From positions 4,898,001 to 4,962,000 of the forward strand of contig OU015541.1 in assembly GCA_907165065.1 (NCBI GenBank): DNA of 64,000 nt, written 5' to 3'. Positions 1 to 13,000 of the stretch are shown piece by piece (the first letter of the stretch is position 1; each line of letters starts with the position of its first letter). A program made the translations under genes and the position numbers. Source of the stretch: Caprimulgus europaeus. Lineage: Eukaryota > Chordata > Aves > Caprimulgiformes > Caprimulgidae. A model generated the notes under the pieces. It ran no database searches. It worked only from the letters and a program-made list of their open reading frames with translations, and had not been told where the DNA came from.

Positions 1-1659
1 GACACCTACTGTACTGGGCCTGGATTGAGCCCAAGGACAAACATTACAATAAACTCAGCATAAGAGAGCAGAGCCATAAGGTTAAATACATGGTACATTA
101 TTAGTGCCATCTTTCTGGGATAGCCTTTCCCAGTGATAAGAATTAGCAAGTTCAGAGATAAATTTCCTTAGTGATATGGAACACACTCTAGAAAAGTGTG
201 TTATTGCTAATAATAGCAGTGCCTGAAGGATTCTGGTCAAGATGTTGATCTAGTTGTTCCAAGAACAGGGAGATGAATGGGTTTTGTCTCAATTAATTTG
301 TAGGGTGATACAAAAGCAAACATAGCCATAAAGGATAGAGTTTGAAGAGAAAGGAAAAGCATTAAGGGTATGTATTAATGGAAGCTGTCTATGTCAAATT
401 CTCTACTTTGTCTCTATTTTAAGAGACAAAAAAGAGAGAGTATAAATCTTTAGAAGCCCACAGACAGTGTTTTGGGATGTTTCTTGATGAAATAACACAT
501 GTAGTTGAAATGAAGAAGGTGATGGGTGATGGCAAGGTGTTGTGAAACTTAAAAAAAAAAAAAAATCTTTGTGATGAGCAAACATGACAAGAGATACTTT
601 TTGGGAGACAGAAGAGCTTCTGTTGTCAAAACAATTAAGAGTGGAGTGGAGCTAGAAATGAGCCAGAAGAGCAATATTATATAAAGGTAAAACAGCAAAA
701 GGGAACAAAATTGCATGAGTCATGGGGATGGAAAGGACAGGAGGAAAAGGAAGTGGGAAAGGATAAAGCCAAGAAATGGAAAACCCCTCAGAATGATTTC
801 CATTCTGAGCTGCTGAAGCAGGGTAAGAGCAGAAGCAGGCAGCGTTGCTCAGTAAACCACAGCAGGTAGGAGTGGGCTTGGTGAAAGTGGCTGGGGGCTG
901 GGACCTCAGATAGGACACAGGGCATGAGGGGGTGGGTGGAGAACAAAAGGCAACCAGAGCAGATGGGGAAGGTGTAAAGATTGACTAGAAAGAATGGGTA
1001 GGAAGATCTGTAATCGCTGCATGGCGCTCCCCACAAACTAGGATAAAGCATTATCTCTACAGCTCTGCATTTCTTGATTGTCAGGCAGTAAATGTAAACC
1101 CTCCAGCTGCTAGGCTGTGCCTGGCTGCTCTGGTCCCACGGAACTGCTGTCACGAATGTGCTCTGCTAGAGCACAGTTGCACGAAAGGAGCTTGGGTTAG
1201 CTTATCTGTGCTCCTGGTATTGAACTTCACTTGTATTTGCAGCATGTTGTAGACAAAGTGATGATAGAGACAGTGTGGGCTGTGTATTGACATTGTTCTC
1301 CTGAGCCAGGACAAGCAATTTCAGGCTTGGCACAGAAGTTTAAGAAATGTTTTTAAGAGATCTTCACAGCAGTCAGTGCTAATACCAAAGGGGCACTATG
1401 CCAAGATTGGATCATCTCATAATCCAACTAATCCCATTATGCCAAGCTTTCTGTGGTCCCTCAGTTTGGTAGCAGTCTCAAAAAATCACTGGTTTAGTAC
1501 TGATTGTTAACCTAGTATGGGCTGAGCTGAACAAGGTGCTCTGACCCTTTAATGCAGTGACAAATTTGACTCCTCATGAAGCAGCTCAGTAGGAATATTT
1601 TTTAACATTTTATAATTAAAAAACCAAAACAAAACCAAAAAACATTTTATATCCAATAC
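1..1659 (-). other. PHACTR3: PHACTR3 intron downstream of exon C (incomplete at the window edge)
   Basis: The sequence is intronic by position: it follows the donor at 1659 on the minus strand and the next exon is not reached. It holds a 15-base A run at 551-565. A 121-codon minus-strand open frame spans 788-1153, but it has no splice support or family resemblance. I see no transposon tail and no RNA gene. Confidence 0.8.
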
Positions 1660-1842
1660 CTGCATCTTCTTTCAGCTCATCCAAATGCAGATCCTCACCC
1701 AGCGAGGTTGCATTCGTTGTGGCTGCTGTTGTACTCTCTTGCTGCACCTCTTCTGAGGCAAGTGCTTGGCACACAGGAGCTGGTGGGTCACTCTGCGTTG
1801 CTCTCGTGGCATCGTCACCAGTGCAGGCTTTGCCTTCATTAT
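1660..1842 (-). CDS. PHACTR3: PHACTR3 internal coding exon C: start of the acidic linker
   Basis: This 183-base minus-strand exon continues the reading frame after the first RPEL motif: it opens DNEGKACTGDDATRATQSDP and runs through a Ser/Thr/Ala/Glu-rich stretch to LGEDLHLDELKEDA. I place it as the start of the long, low-complexity acidic linker between the N-terminal RPEL motif and the C-terminal RPEL repeats. Resemblance to the human segment (DAESKTCNPDGG...QSEPPTP...) is recognisable only in position, phase and composition, since the linker evolves fast. Splice sites are TTTCAG at the acceptor and GCAG|GTATTG at the donor. The phase fits (two bases, sixty codons, one base). The same bases also read as an open frame with an ATG in another phase; I rejected that because only the chosen phase joins the RPEL exon. 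The remainder of the gene lies left of base 1. Confidence 0.88.
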
Positions 1843-4800
1843 CTGAAACACCAAATCATTGAATCTTAACTAAACCATGAGCAGTGGAAGCTGAAACTCC
1901 CTGCTATCCTCTTGAGAAGAATGAGTCTCAAAACTGCCAGTGCTCAGGGGACTGAGATTTGTCTTAGAGTAGCACGTGATTTCGAACAGTGCTGAGCATC
2001 TGTAATGCAAAACTTGTGGAGATTGGCCCATCTGGATACTCCTGATCACCCAGTTTTCTCAAGGGGGCTCCTTTTCCTGTGGACACCCCGCAGGCTGGGC
2101 AAATGGCCATTGTGCATGTACAGGAAGGCCACTGTCCTCTGTAAGCACCTGCTATGGGGAAGATGAGCACAAGCGTGAGAAATCAGAGGTCTCTGGGAGA
2201 AGGCAGTTCCTTCCACGAGCAGAGCTCCTGGTGCAGCACGTGCACAGGTTGGTCTGACACGTCTGAGTTGTGCCAGGCTCTGTGCACAGCACGCTGCCAT
2301 CCGGCTGCCCCAGCAGTACCGCCGCAGCCCTACTGGAGATAAGGCTGCTGGTATTCCCTACCAAACTGTAGGTTTTGAGCTTAGTTTTAGTTACTCAGCT
2401 TTGAAAAGTGTGTCCTGTGTGACTGAGCTGATCAGAAATTCAAATCCCTCTTCATGCAGACCTAGAAACTGCTCCCTGTGCTTACTCTGAAAGATTTTTG
2501 TGTCAGCGATCCCTGCAGCTGTATGCATCTTGATGACTGAAGCTTTTCTGGTATTCTCCTATTCAGGGACGAGTCCTCAGAATACAAACTACCCTTTTAC
2601 TTCACGACTGTCTTAGAATTTACAAGATCTACATCACTGTTGCAAACCAAAGCAATTACTTCCCGCTGTAGCCAGCAGTCCCTGCTGATGAACATGTCTG
2701 CTGTCCACCCCTGACCACCTAACTTGTATTTCTGAGCCCCTCGTGACAGGGCTTATGATATCATGACAAGTTTCTTGAACATTGATTTTAAATCAATGCT
2801 AGCATTCACAGCTACTCCTTTTTAATACTGTTTGGACAATCTGCAGAGGAATTTATTGCCCTTTTGGGTAAGGGTATCAGCTTTTGGCCCAGAGATGCTG
2901 CGGAAGGGATGCAGTATTTTTGTACGCTGAGCTCACTCAGTCTGCCTCATAATCACGTTTGGTGAAAAGTTACTGTTCTTAAAATAGCCCCTGCAGTAGC
3001 ACAGTTGCTATGATACAAGGAAGGGGAGGGGGAAAAAGTTCATTGCCTACATTTCAGCTCATTGTGAAGGCAGCCTATAGATAATGATCGGTGTATTAAC
3101 AGCTGGCTGCAGTATTTGACAGGCAGCCCTTTATCTCTCTCTGCTGTAAGTACAGGTACATCTGATCAGTTTTGTGCTCAAAATAGGGAGAAATATTGGG
3201 GGAAGCTCCCTAAATGTTCTCAAGGTAACTCTGCTTTGCACGTTCGTCACACCCTTCAGGAAGGCAAGCAGCTGACAGCTGTGCCACCATGAAACAGCAG
3301 TCAGAGAGACATGAGTTCCTTCAGATCCCAGCCGATGGCAAGTGCAATGACTAACGAAGTAATGACAAGCAGAAGACAGAATTTCTGCTGAGAAGTGTCT
3401 GAGACTCACAACAGTGATGTTCCTGGTCAGAAATGATCAGCTCATGCTTAAATCAAAGTAGGTGTGCTGCTTTGATTGGCAGTGGGTCCCAATGCTGTAT
3501 TTTAGAGATAGTCGGGGGACAGGAGGAAGCACAGATGTTAGATCCACTGGTAAGGAAAGCAGCAGGACAGTTGTGAGTATTGCAAAGTAATCAGAAGAAG
3601 GAGGGCTGTAATTTATATTGGGAATGAATCCCACTGTACGCCAGCTTCAAATACTGAAGCTGTATTTGCCCTCTGTGAGCAGAGCTGGAGAGGAGACAGA
3701 AGGGGCCCAGGCTGTGCAACCTTGTCTGCGCAGTATGTCTGGGCAGCTGGGTTTTGGGGTTGTGTGAGGAGAAAGAGTGACATAACCTGTTAGGATGAGT
3801 CATCACCAAAGCAAGGACGGTGCAATTTCACCCTAGGCTGCTCACAGATTGATGCAGATTCTGTGCTCACTTTGTGGTTCGCTCTGAGCCAAACAGTCCA
3901 GTTCAAAATGCTGCTGAGAAACCTTGTGCTACGAAACCGGAGTGTGACACAGCTACTGCAGATGCATGAAGCGGATCTGGAGATTTCTCAGACCTTAGCT
4001 TCATCCCAGTTTGGGCTATTTATGAAAGAGAGCAGGAATTGGGTCTCTGGGAATGGAGTAGAGCCTGATGAAATAGAAGGATTTTAGGATTTACTCTAGT
4101 CTTTCAGCACAGTCTTGCTGCTTTGACAGTTGCAACTTACTGCATAAACGAGGACTTAGCCTTGAAACTGCTGCTGCTTCAGCTCAGTCCAAGTAGGGCA
4201 CTAATCATTTACTGAGAATTATTTGGGTCAATTTTTGATTCCAGTTAATAAGCTGCTTCTCCTAATAATATAATAAAATAACCCTGGAGATTCACAACAC
4301 TCTGTAAAGAAAAATAACTTGCAGGCAGCTGCAGTGTCCTTCAGCTGACTGTCAGCCATTCTTTCCCTCCTGGGCAGCAGGGCGGCACTGAGAATCTGTT
4401 TGATTATTACAGGACTCTGCACCTTTACTGCAGACAGGTGAGCAGCCTGTTTGCAGCGGCCTTTTTGAAAGCACAGCTTGTCATCACTTCTTACTGGACT
4501 ACATGTATTTATTTAAACTATTTTAATTTTGTTAAAATGATCTTCAATTTAGTATCATCTGTTTTCCTCCCAGCCAGTTCTTTATGCATGCAAGAGGTTT
4601 ATTGATTCATTGTTATTATCTTTTAATGTACTCTACAGAAGTTTTATTTTACTGTGCATTTGTAAAGCTATAGATACCCATATCTTCAAATTCATGTTTA
4701 CTGGGGAACTTCCATGCTCCTAGCAGAAATGGGGTGTATTTTTCTATCCCATAGTGCAAATAGGCTAACTAATTATCAAGAATTATGAGACACAGAGTTC

Positions 4801-5929
4801 AATGGACAGAATTAAAAATGAGCTTTCTAAAAACTTCCATTTTAGAACAGATTAGTGGTTTGATAGATTTCTTTTTACTTGAGCATAAAACTCATTAAAA
4901 TATATCCAATAAAATAGTATGAAAATAGCTTTACTGAAAAAAAAAAAACCAAAAAAACTATTTTAAATGCTTTTTTTTCCTGACTCTTCAGTTGCTCGGT
5001 TACACTCCAGCACAGCATTAGTGAGTATTGTCCCACAGACTATTTATAGGCATGGCATTTGTTTTATACAAAGAAACTCAATTCTTAGTTTCAAAGAACA
5101 TAAATTCTATCTATCAGATTGGTCAAACTCAAAAGGCCAATCTTTTTCATGACAGTATTTTCTGCTATAAAGTTTTCAAAGTAAAGATGGATTTATTTAT
5201 TTTTTATCTCTGTTTAGATGGAAATGGCATTGGGATGTTGTCCATAACTCTGGGAGCTCACTTGATCTCGCAGAGTAGTCATCCAGATCTCTGTCTCTCT
5301 TGAGGGCTTTGGAGCAGGGATATACAGAACCACCGTCCTTTGTGCGTGTTTCTGACACTTTATCAGCTTTCATTCAGTGATTTCTGCTGAACCAGGAAAG
5401 CTTTAAAATGACACTACCAAATGCTTCACTTTTCCATGAGAATGAAAAACAGGCAGAATGGTAATAGGCTTTGTCAGGAACTTGGTTTACCGGAAAGACA
5501 GCTGAAAACATCAGATTAGTATCATTTGATGAGATTTGGATTCACGGGTTGTACATGTTAGCTGAATGTTTAAGTTTATATTTATACTAGCTTTAGCTGA
5601 CTTTCTTGGCAGTAGGATTTAGCTAGGTTTACAGCAATTGCATAAAAGATATGTACCAGCTCAGACTGAACCATATAGAAATCAAGTGAAGATGGAGTTG
5701 CATTCAAGATGGCAAAACATCAAAAATTAGAACTCCACGAATTGATTTCAGCAGGGAGGAATTTGAAGAAAGATGTGGTTAATTCACATACTGAATTTTC
5801 CTCTCTGTTTAGATTGAAGGTTTTCCTTTTTATTAATTTGATTGTTAGGTTTCTTCTTTTCCAATTATGTGTTTCCACCTATTTGCCTGAAAAAGGCTCT
5901 GATAAAAAAGATGAAGAATTTTTACTTAC
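1843..5929 (-). other. PHACTR3: PHACTR3 intron between exons B and C (about 4.1 kb)
   Basis: Both ends are defined by the splice sites of the flanking exons. The interior has several short open frames on both strands around 2.0-2.4 kb and 3.1-3.8 kb in a locally GC-richer stretch, but opposite strands are open over the same bases and none has exon-like borders. An A-rich run broken by CC lies at 4937-4957. No transposon tail was recognised. Confidence 0.85.
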
Positions 5930-6007
5930 CTTGTTCCATCATCTCCAGAAGGCCTTTCTTAATGAGTTCATCCCGACCTTGTCGTGCAGTCATCTTCTTC
6001 TCCAGCA
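5930..6007 (-). CDS. PHACTR3: PHACTR3 internal coding exon B: first RPEL (actin-binding) motif
   Basis: This 78-base minus-strand exon encodes LEKKMTARQGRDELIKKGLL plus EMMEQ, the N-terminal RPEL motif of PHACTR3. RPEL motifs bind monomeric actin, and in this family actin binding competes with nuclear import through the adjacent basic segment encoded by the exon just upstream (6891-7052). The core here reads RQGRDEL rather than canonical RPxxxEL, which is also the state I recall for mammalian PHACTR3, so the missing proline is a family feature and not damage. The donor is AACAAG|GTAAGTAA, a near-consensus site. The acceptor ATACAG is preceded by a poor pyrimidine tract. The exon is phase 1 at both ends, so it joins the neighbours in frame with a valine codon at the upstream junction. 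The intron separating it from the upstream exon is 883 bases. Confidence 0.96.
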
Positions 6008-6890
6008 CTGTATGAAGTAATAGCATAACCCAGCCCCAATTAACAAGAGAATATTCATATAATGGAGTGAACAAGATGCAATGTGGAAATTCCCTCTCAT
6101 CTCAACTACTGTGTGTTTGGGAAGGATCTTCTTTTGGGGAGCAGGGACTGGTCAGCCTGTTTATGCCTTTTCCTTTGTTAAAATAACTGCAAAGTCAGCC
6201 ACATGTGGGGCTGAGATTTGTGATCTAACCTAGTGTCTGATCACACTGAGTGCAGATCTTGGAGCCTTCATGCTGTTTCATACAGCACATTGGAGCTGCC
6301 TCAGGAAGCAGCATCCTTTACTGTGACACTCCATAGGATATTGGGGCAAGTGGAGGGAACTGCAGCATCCTTGTCTTAGGAAAAGGCAAGTGAGTTTGTC
6401 CTCTTAGTGATCTCCTGGGTCATCCCTGGAGACTAGCAGAGAGCATGCAGTGCTTTGTGCTGGGCTCCTTCACTGAAGAGACAGATACTTGAGGGAAGGC
6501 ATTTTACATGCTGCAGCTCCCTCCTGTCACCTTTCATAATGTTACTGTGACTTATATAATCTTCACCCCAAATAAAAGGGGTGATGATACTTGAGGCCAA
6601 AAATGTAGCATATTTTGGAGAAGGGACAGCCCATGAAAAGCAGTCTGTGTCAAGGCTCGTGCTTCACACTCATATTTTGACCTTTTCTTCTAAATGTATG
6701 TTATATTATAATCTTATATATGAAGTCAATCTATATGTCTCTTCCTAGCCTTAAACATTATTCATCTGTCACATGCTGAAATCTCTGAATGAGGTTTAGA
6801 TCAGGTTGCCATTAACATTTCCTTTGTAAGCAAATTTCACCCAAGCTAAGCTTTGCTGTGTGCAGCTTCACTCTATTGTTCTCATCCTAC
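6008..6890 (-). other. PHACTR3: PHACTR3 intron between exons A and B (883 bases)
   Basis: This is a short intron bounded by the GTAGGA donor of exon A and the ATACAG acceptor of exon B. I see no repeat, open frame of note or RNA gene in it. The 3' part on the minus strand is not pyrimidine-rich, so the exon B acceptor looks weak compared with that of exon A. Confidence 0.9.
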
Positions 6891-7052
6891 CTGCAGATGT
6901 CTGCTTTAGCTTCTCATTTTTCTTTTTCCGCCACTTCCATGGTTTGAAGATCCTGCCCAGTGTCGCCAGTTTGCTGTTCCTCCTCACTGGCGGAGTTCGA
7001 ATCCCTGAGACCAAGTAGTCAGAACGCATTGCAGGGGACTGCTCCATCTCAT
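6891..7052 (-). CDS. PHACTR3: PHACTR3 internal coding exon A: N-terminal basic/NLS-like segment
   Basis: PHACTR proteins bind G-actin through RPEL motifs and protein phosphatase 1 through the C-terminus; PHACTR3 (scapinin) is nuclear/cytoskeletal and strongest in neurons. Read on the minus strand, this 162-base exon starts two bases into a codon and ends with one spare base (phase 1 at both sides). The peptide contains [20 protein letters not shown] followed by [19 protein letters not shown], which I recognise from vertebrate PHACTR3; the tryptophan/lysine block is the basic segment that acts as a nuclear signal in the paralogue PHACTR1. The acceptor has a long pyrimidine tract ending CTCCCAG, and the donor is GCAG|GTAGGA. 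An in-frame ATG at 7047-7045 gives MEQSPAM..., matching the place where a shorter human isoform is thought to begin. No stop codon occurs in frame. Family identification is from remembered sequence, not a search; it is nonetheless near certain. Confidence 0.96.
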
Positions 7053-10000
7053 CTGGGAGGGGAAGAGGGAGGAAAGCCAGCTGTTAGACAAAATGCTTCA
7101 GCTTGGACTTAAAAAGGGGAGGCAAACGGAGGCTAACAAGCATTCAGTCTAGTCACTGAGGTAAGCAGTGTGAGACTTTGAAAGAGAGTCTCTGCATTGC
7201 TGGAGCTGTTGGTCAAGCTGAGGGACACCAGCAAGAGATGTTCAACCTTACTGGGCCAGCCGGGTGCTTCCTACCAGCAGCTCTCCTGACTCTGGTCTTG
7301 CACAGTACTCGTCTGGATGCCAAATATTTTGGTATGTCCACTGCTGCCATTCCTTATGGGCTGTCAGGCCCACAGAGAGGGGAATGTGCTGAATTTGTAC
7401 ACTCCATGCTTTGTTCCATCGCTTTCCTGCCTTTGTCTGTGCCTGGTACTCACCAAAGTAATGGTGTTACTCTCCCTCCCGAGGGCTGTGTGTAACTGCA
7501 TTACAGCCGTCTGAAACGTGGAGAGCTGGAAGCTCCCAATAGCTTTAATCGGAGCAGTAGAAATTTAACACATCTGTCAATGAGGCCCATGCGGCCTCCG
7601 GTTAATCACGTAAACGTAATGTTCATTTAGAAAAATTTAGACCTCTGTGAAAAGCTAAGAGGAAGTGAGAGAAAGCTCAGGTCCCTTCTGAATTCCCAGC
7701 TTCAGCTCTGTTCTCAGGCCACAGGATGTTGCTGCCTTTTAAATGAACTCTTTTCACATAAGCTAACGCAGAACACACTGACTTGTGTGAGCTCATGCAA
7801 ATCTTTTCTATAAGAATAGTTTGTTTGATATGTGCTACGTAAGTAAAATCTTAGAACTATTGTGGAAATTTATTCCTTGAGGAAGCTAAGGGGAAAATTC
7901 TTTGCCTTTTGTCCAGCCAAGCCACAGGAATTCAGAGATAAAGCTTCAGCTGGAAAAGCAATTTAGGTATTTTTAATATTTTGTCTTGAAAATACACTGT
8001 AAGTTTTGCTCATAGACAAGTCTTGCACAAAACAATACATACTGACTATTCACAGTTGTGTGCCAGCCAGTACCATGAAAGAAAGTAGCACAGTTCCATA
8101 AATGGGGTTATTGATGCCTTTACTGAGATTTCTATTTGAGAACCAGCACGGTGATTGTTAAAGAAGAAGCTGCCATCAGTCATCAGACATGTTACATAAA
8201 TAAAAACTGAATGACAACTTGTATTTTTTTTTCAACAATCAGTTATTATTTAAATGAGCAATGTAGAGCTATAAACGTGTGTACATTTCTCTCTGGAACA
8301 ACAACATTTATCATAAATTGCTTTATGACTGCAAGATAAAAACGATACAGCATCTTCTAGGCTTCGTTTTTAAGTCAACAGGGTGAAAATGCTTAAATCA
8401 CAGCATGGAGGTGGGGATTTCCAAGTAAACAGGAAACAATTTTTGGAATATTATTAAACACAGCAGGGGAATCAACACATTCCTCCTCTTCCATTTAATT
8501 TTGAAAATACTGGTAATAGAGATGAATCATCCAGTGGAGACAAACTAAAAACTTAGCCATGTGAACTATCAGAACAGAGAATTCTGTAACAATTCTGTTG
8601 CCCGTTGTGCACACCCAGTGAATTTCTCTTTCTGCAAACTGAATTTAGAGCATATTTGTCTCATTCCACAGAGTTTATCTTGAGGTTTAATTTAGAAGAG
8701 ATTTTAAATGTAGGTAAAAAATCAATTTTTGCCTTTGAAAGAATGGTGTCTACCAAGGTGATATTTATGATTTACAGACTGGAGGTCAATACTGAGAGCA
8801 GAAACTAGCAATGAGCCTAGCACAGTAGGAGGGCAGTAGCCTACAGACCACAGCTGGAGTGCCAAGATATCATGCTTCTTTCCTAATTGCTTATTCAAAA
8901 ATGAGAAGTATCATAAAAATAAGCTTTGAAGAAGTAGAGCTGCTCCTGATTATAGAGGTGGCAATGAGAATGGAAAATGGCAGAGTAGATATGCTATTAA
9001 TTTGCTATTATAATTATTTTAAAGCTGTAATAGAAGCCTCAGAAAATAGTATTTGGTCATTTCTTGTGACATCCCTTGAGTGGGAATGGAAATGTTCACA
9101 AAATTAGCTCATCTCAAAAGAGCTGTAGATCAGACTGTAAATCAGACCCTTGTCCCTGGAAGCTACAGTGGAGTAGGAAAGGCTCAGCTCAGCCATCCCT
9201 GGTCCTAGCTTGTGAGACTGCTCTGCTGCTCAAACAGTTCCTACCATTCCAGGAAATTCTCAAGCATGTAAGTGAAGATTAAATAAGAAGCTGATTTAAA
9301 GCAGTACCTTGGCAAGTTACTGATCCTACTGCATTTCATTCAGGATGTCGGTGTCTGCAAAGTGTTTTAGGCATCATCCACATGTTTTGTTTAACACTGG
9401 TAGCATGAGATCATTTTGGCTTTTTGGCCAAAGAGCAGGGGATGTAGACAGAACCAGGAAGACATTCAAACCCAAACCTGTGTGTCTTCAGCAATGTTTA
9501 TTATCCCAGATACTCTCCTGAGAAAGAAAATGGGGAGATACTGCACAAGCACTAAGAATTCCTGAAGTGCCCTGTAGTGATCAGTGCTTCTGTGGTTTCT
9601 TCCATCCCCTTCTGCCTCCTTGGTTGTGGAAATGTATGGATTTTATGCCTTAGACTTTGGTTACAGATGAAGTACAGATAGAAATCAAATGTCAAAGAAG
9701 GAATAGTAGCTAAAATGAGTGTTCCAGTGGAGGTTTTCGTGGGCTTTTTTTTTATTAATGCTTCTCATATGGTACAGACAGTTCTTAAGCAAATGGTTTT
9801 ATCACCTGGTACATTCTCACCATATGCAGTTCCTACAATGTGCATTGGAGAGATGGACACAAATAAAAATAGATAGAGACACAGTAAAACAGATGTCCTG
9901 AAGTCATAAATAACAAGGAAATGGTCTTACTGCCAATAAGAATCACAAGAAAGCCCTTGGAGCTCCTCATTTCCAGTCAGCTCATTTTTTCTTGGTTGTG

Positions 10001-13000
10001 GGTTGGCTGCTTGCAAGATAAGAAGTTGACAGCACAAAAAGCAGTTCCCACGTACAGCAACGGATTCTGAAGGAGAAAGCATGCCTAAATATCAGCAAGT
10101 TCCTGCAGCCAGCAAGCTGCCAAGACTTGCCAACCCTCCAACCACTCTGTGAAGTATTCAGCACATTTTTTTAATCTGCAGTCAATATTTTAATTATGCT
10201 AACTGTTCTGTGGAATAATGTGGTTATTTCTCCCAGAGCCTGACAGCCTGGGGCCAGGCCATGCAATTACATAGAGGATGTCTGCAAAATATAAACAGCC
10301 AAGAGCCAAATCAAGACTCTCCAAAGCAGGAGGGAGAAATGAGCAGCAGCTTACCTAGCTGTGTAATGTAGAAGGATGAGAGATAGTCGTTATACAGGGT
10401 CAAGTGAGCACAAGCTGAACCCACAGCACAGCAACCTCACCCTACCCAACACAGGGAGGCCAGGCTCTGCTTGGCCCTCGCTGCTGCGACAGACCAACTG
10501 GTCCCATGCTGTCCCACAAGAAGACAGTCATCAGCCCTGTGGGGCCAGAGGATTTTGCTCTGACTGAAACTTGTTGGCTGTTTATATCAAAATTACTTTC
10601 AAGTCCCTGCTGTACCCTGTTGAGGGCAAAGGCTTCTGTGTTGGAACTCCAGATCCAAACCAAAGTCCTCATAAATCGCACAGTTGTTATCTGCTCTGTG
10701 TGTGTCCAAGGGGTGGAAATGAATGTGCCTGTGCCCCTGCTGATGATGCTGAGCAAGTGCTTCTTACAGTGCTAGCTGGGGTAATTTTTAGAGCTCCTAA
10801 TAGTGGTCAGGTGTGTGAATGGTTGATGTCTGAGACAAATCAGATGAGGCGAGAGGTTCTGATCTGACAGGTATTGCTGTGCAGTACCACTCTGGGCTGC
10901 AGAATAAACCAGGCAACAGAGAAGGAAACAAACCGTAATATTCATGATATTTGGCTGCAGGGTCTGACCTCTCAGAAAGTCTGAGCATCTGCAGCTTCTG
11001 TTTACATCAGCAGCAGTTGTGATGATCAGTGTTACTGAAAAATGCCCCATTGATTTCTTCTTTAAAATACCGTGGAGATGTGAGTAGACTACTCTTCCTG
11101 TCAGCCCCTTCTCTGTAGGAATTGTGCGTGCATTGTGCCATTTCTCTGCACATAGAGGCTCTCCTCTTTACAGATGTCAAGTCCTGACTCTATCTCATCC
11201 AGCCTCCCACAGAAGTGGGGCAGGTTTGCTGGGAGTACTGTGAGGTTTGTGTCCTGGATGTGTGATGGAAGAGTGCCCTATGCCTGCACACAGCCTTCAT
11301 TTGTAGAGCAGGTGGTCTAGGTGACAAGATAATCATCTCTGGGTAAGGAGTGTTGTGAAATTGAGCACTGGGTTCAGTCAGTTGGGTCTGTCTTGGGTTT
11401 TTCGTGATGTACCAAAGAGTCTGTAGCTTGATGCCTGGGTTGCTGATGATAGTAGCTGCAGGCTGCACTCTGCAGACTGATGTATGGCAGTTGGGAACAA
11501 CAGGAATGCAGAGCCAAGTTACACTGACCTTGTCACAGGGAGAGGCTTAAGAGACATGGGATGCCCTCTCGTGAATACACAAATTATACCAAGTAGTTTA
11601 TGGGAAGATGAAGGATGCTGAATTTTAATGTACTGGGAATTTTGGTGGCTTAACTTCATGGTAATGGAAGTTGTGCCTTGTTAAATCCTCTGTGTGCACT
11701 GCTAGGAGAAAGACTACTGAAAAATCTGCAACCTGCAGGCAGTTTAAAAATAACACAGCAGACAAGAGCTGCAGGCAAATTTTTAAGGCAGGCGTGCTCT
11801 GTTTTCTGATTAATTGGTTTGTAATGCAGCTCTGCATGTTTTCGCCTTTATTGTCATTGCAACTCATATACAGAGTTAAAAAAGGAAAAAAGGTTCCCTT
11901 TGGTCCACTCCAGAGGTAGAAACAGTGAGTGGAATCAAAATGACCTATTTGGCTTTTGAGATAGAGGTCTCTTTACCACTACTAACTTTTAATGCTGCCC
12001 AGAATTAGTGTCTACCTCTAAGAAGGATAAGGAGGATGTCACTGGGAGAGTTGAGCTTTTAAAAGGTTCATGTCTACAACTGCTCAGTCCTGACTCATGC
12101 AAGCCAGACACTTGTGGGGTCAGCCAAGAAACAGCACTTCTCTACATAGGGTGCTCTGTACCAAGGGTACTTTTTATCTAGTGAGAGAAACCTGGAGGGG
12201 AAAGGAGGCAGAAAGGTTGTCTTGGCTTTAGAGTAAGGACTATCCTGAGCTTTGGGAAAGAGAATTAGCAGCAGGAACAAACCCCTTTTTCCTTAATTAG
12301 GCATCCTAAAAGAGGAAGAACTGATCACAATGATTGAATCTGCAGAACAGGGGTCAATTGTTTGTGTCTAGGAGCCTTTGAACACTTCTGTTATGTTCCA
12401 GAGATGCAGAATGCAAACTGAAGAGTTTTTTCATTGCACTAGTTAGATGTTTCCTGTGATGGAGCTCTTCCTCGTTCTAAAACTGTTTTGTCACCTGCAT
12501 TTCTGCAGACATGCTCTCTTTCTTGACTCTGAAAGAGAACTGCAGTGTAATGTTCCAGTTTGAAGTTTCCAATTTTTTTTTTAACATATAGTGTTTTGAT
12601 TTTTCCAATTTTGACTGACTTTTAGAAATTAGAAATTAAAATTAGAAATGAGAAAAAAGCTTTTGATGCACCTGAAATTTATTTAAATTTTGAAGGATTT
12701 GAAGCTGTGAATATTTCAATATTGGTTTGGGTTGGTTTGGAAAAGTTTACACAGAATCCTTTGTAAAACAGAAAACCTAGTTCTGAAGAGTTAGTTACAT
12801 AGAAAAGGCAAGGTACCTGTAGGACATTATTAAATGTAATCATAAGCTAATTTTAGATGCACAGATGCTGACATGACATAGATTGTTGCTTTGCCACATC
12901 AGAAGAATATTGAAACAAAGTAGGGAAAATTACAGGGCTGAGGTGCAAATTCAGGCATTTACCTATCCAAATTTTTAGGTTCTGTATGGTCAACAGTGTA

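Noticed and set aside
788-1153. 121-codon minus-strand open frame left of PHACTR3 exon C
   Set aside because: It is on the gene strand, but it does not resemble the PHACTR3 linker and has no suitable acceptor/donor pair in the required phase.
10376-10867. Cluster of overlapping open frames on both strands at 10.4-10.9 kb
   Set aside because: Simultaneous openness on both strands reflects local GC content and few stop words. No conserved peptide was seen.
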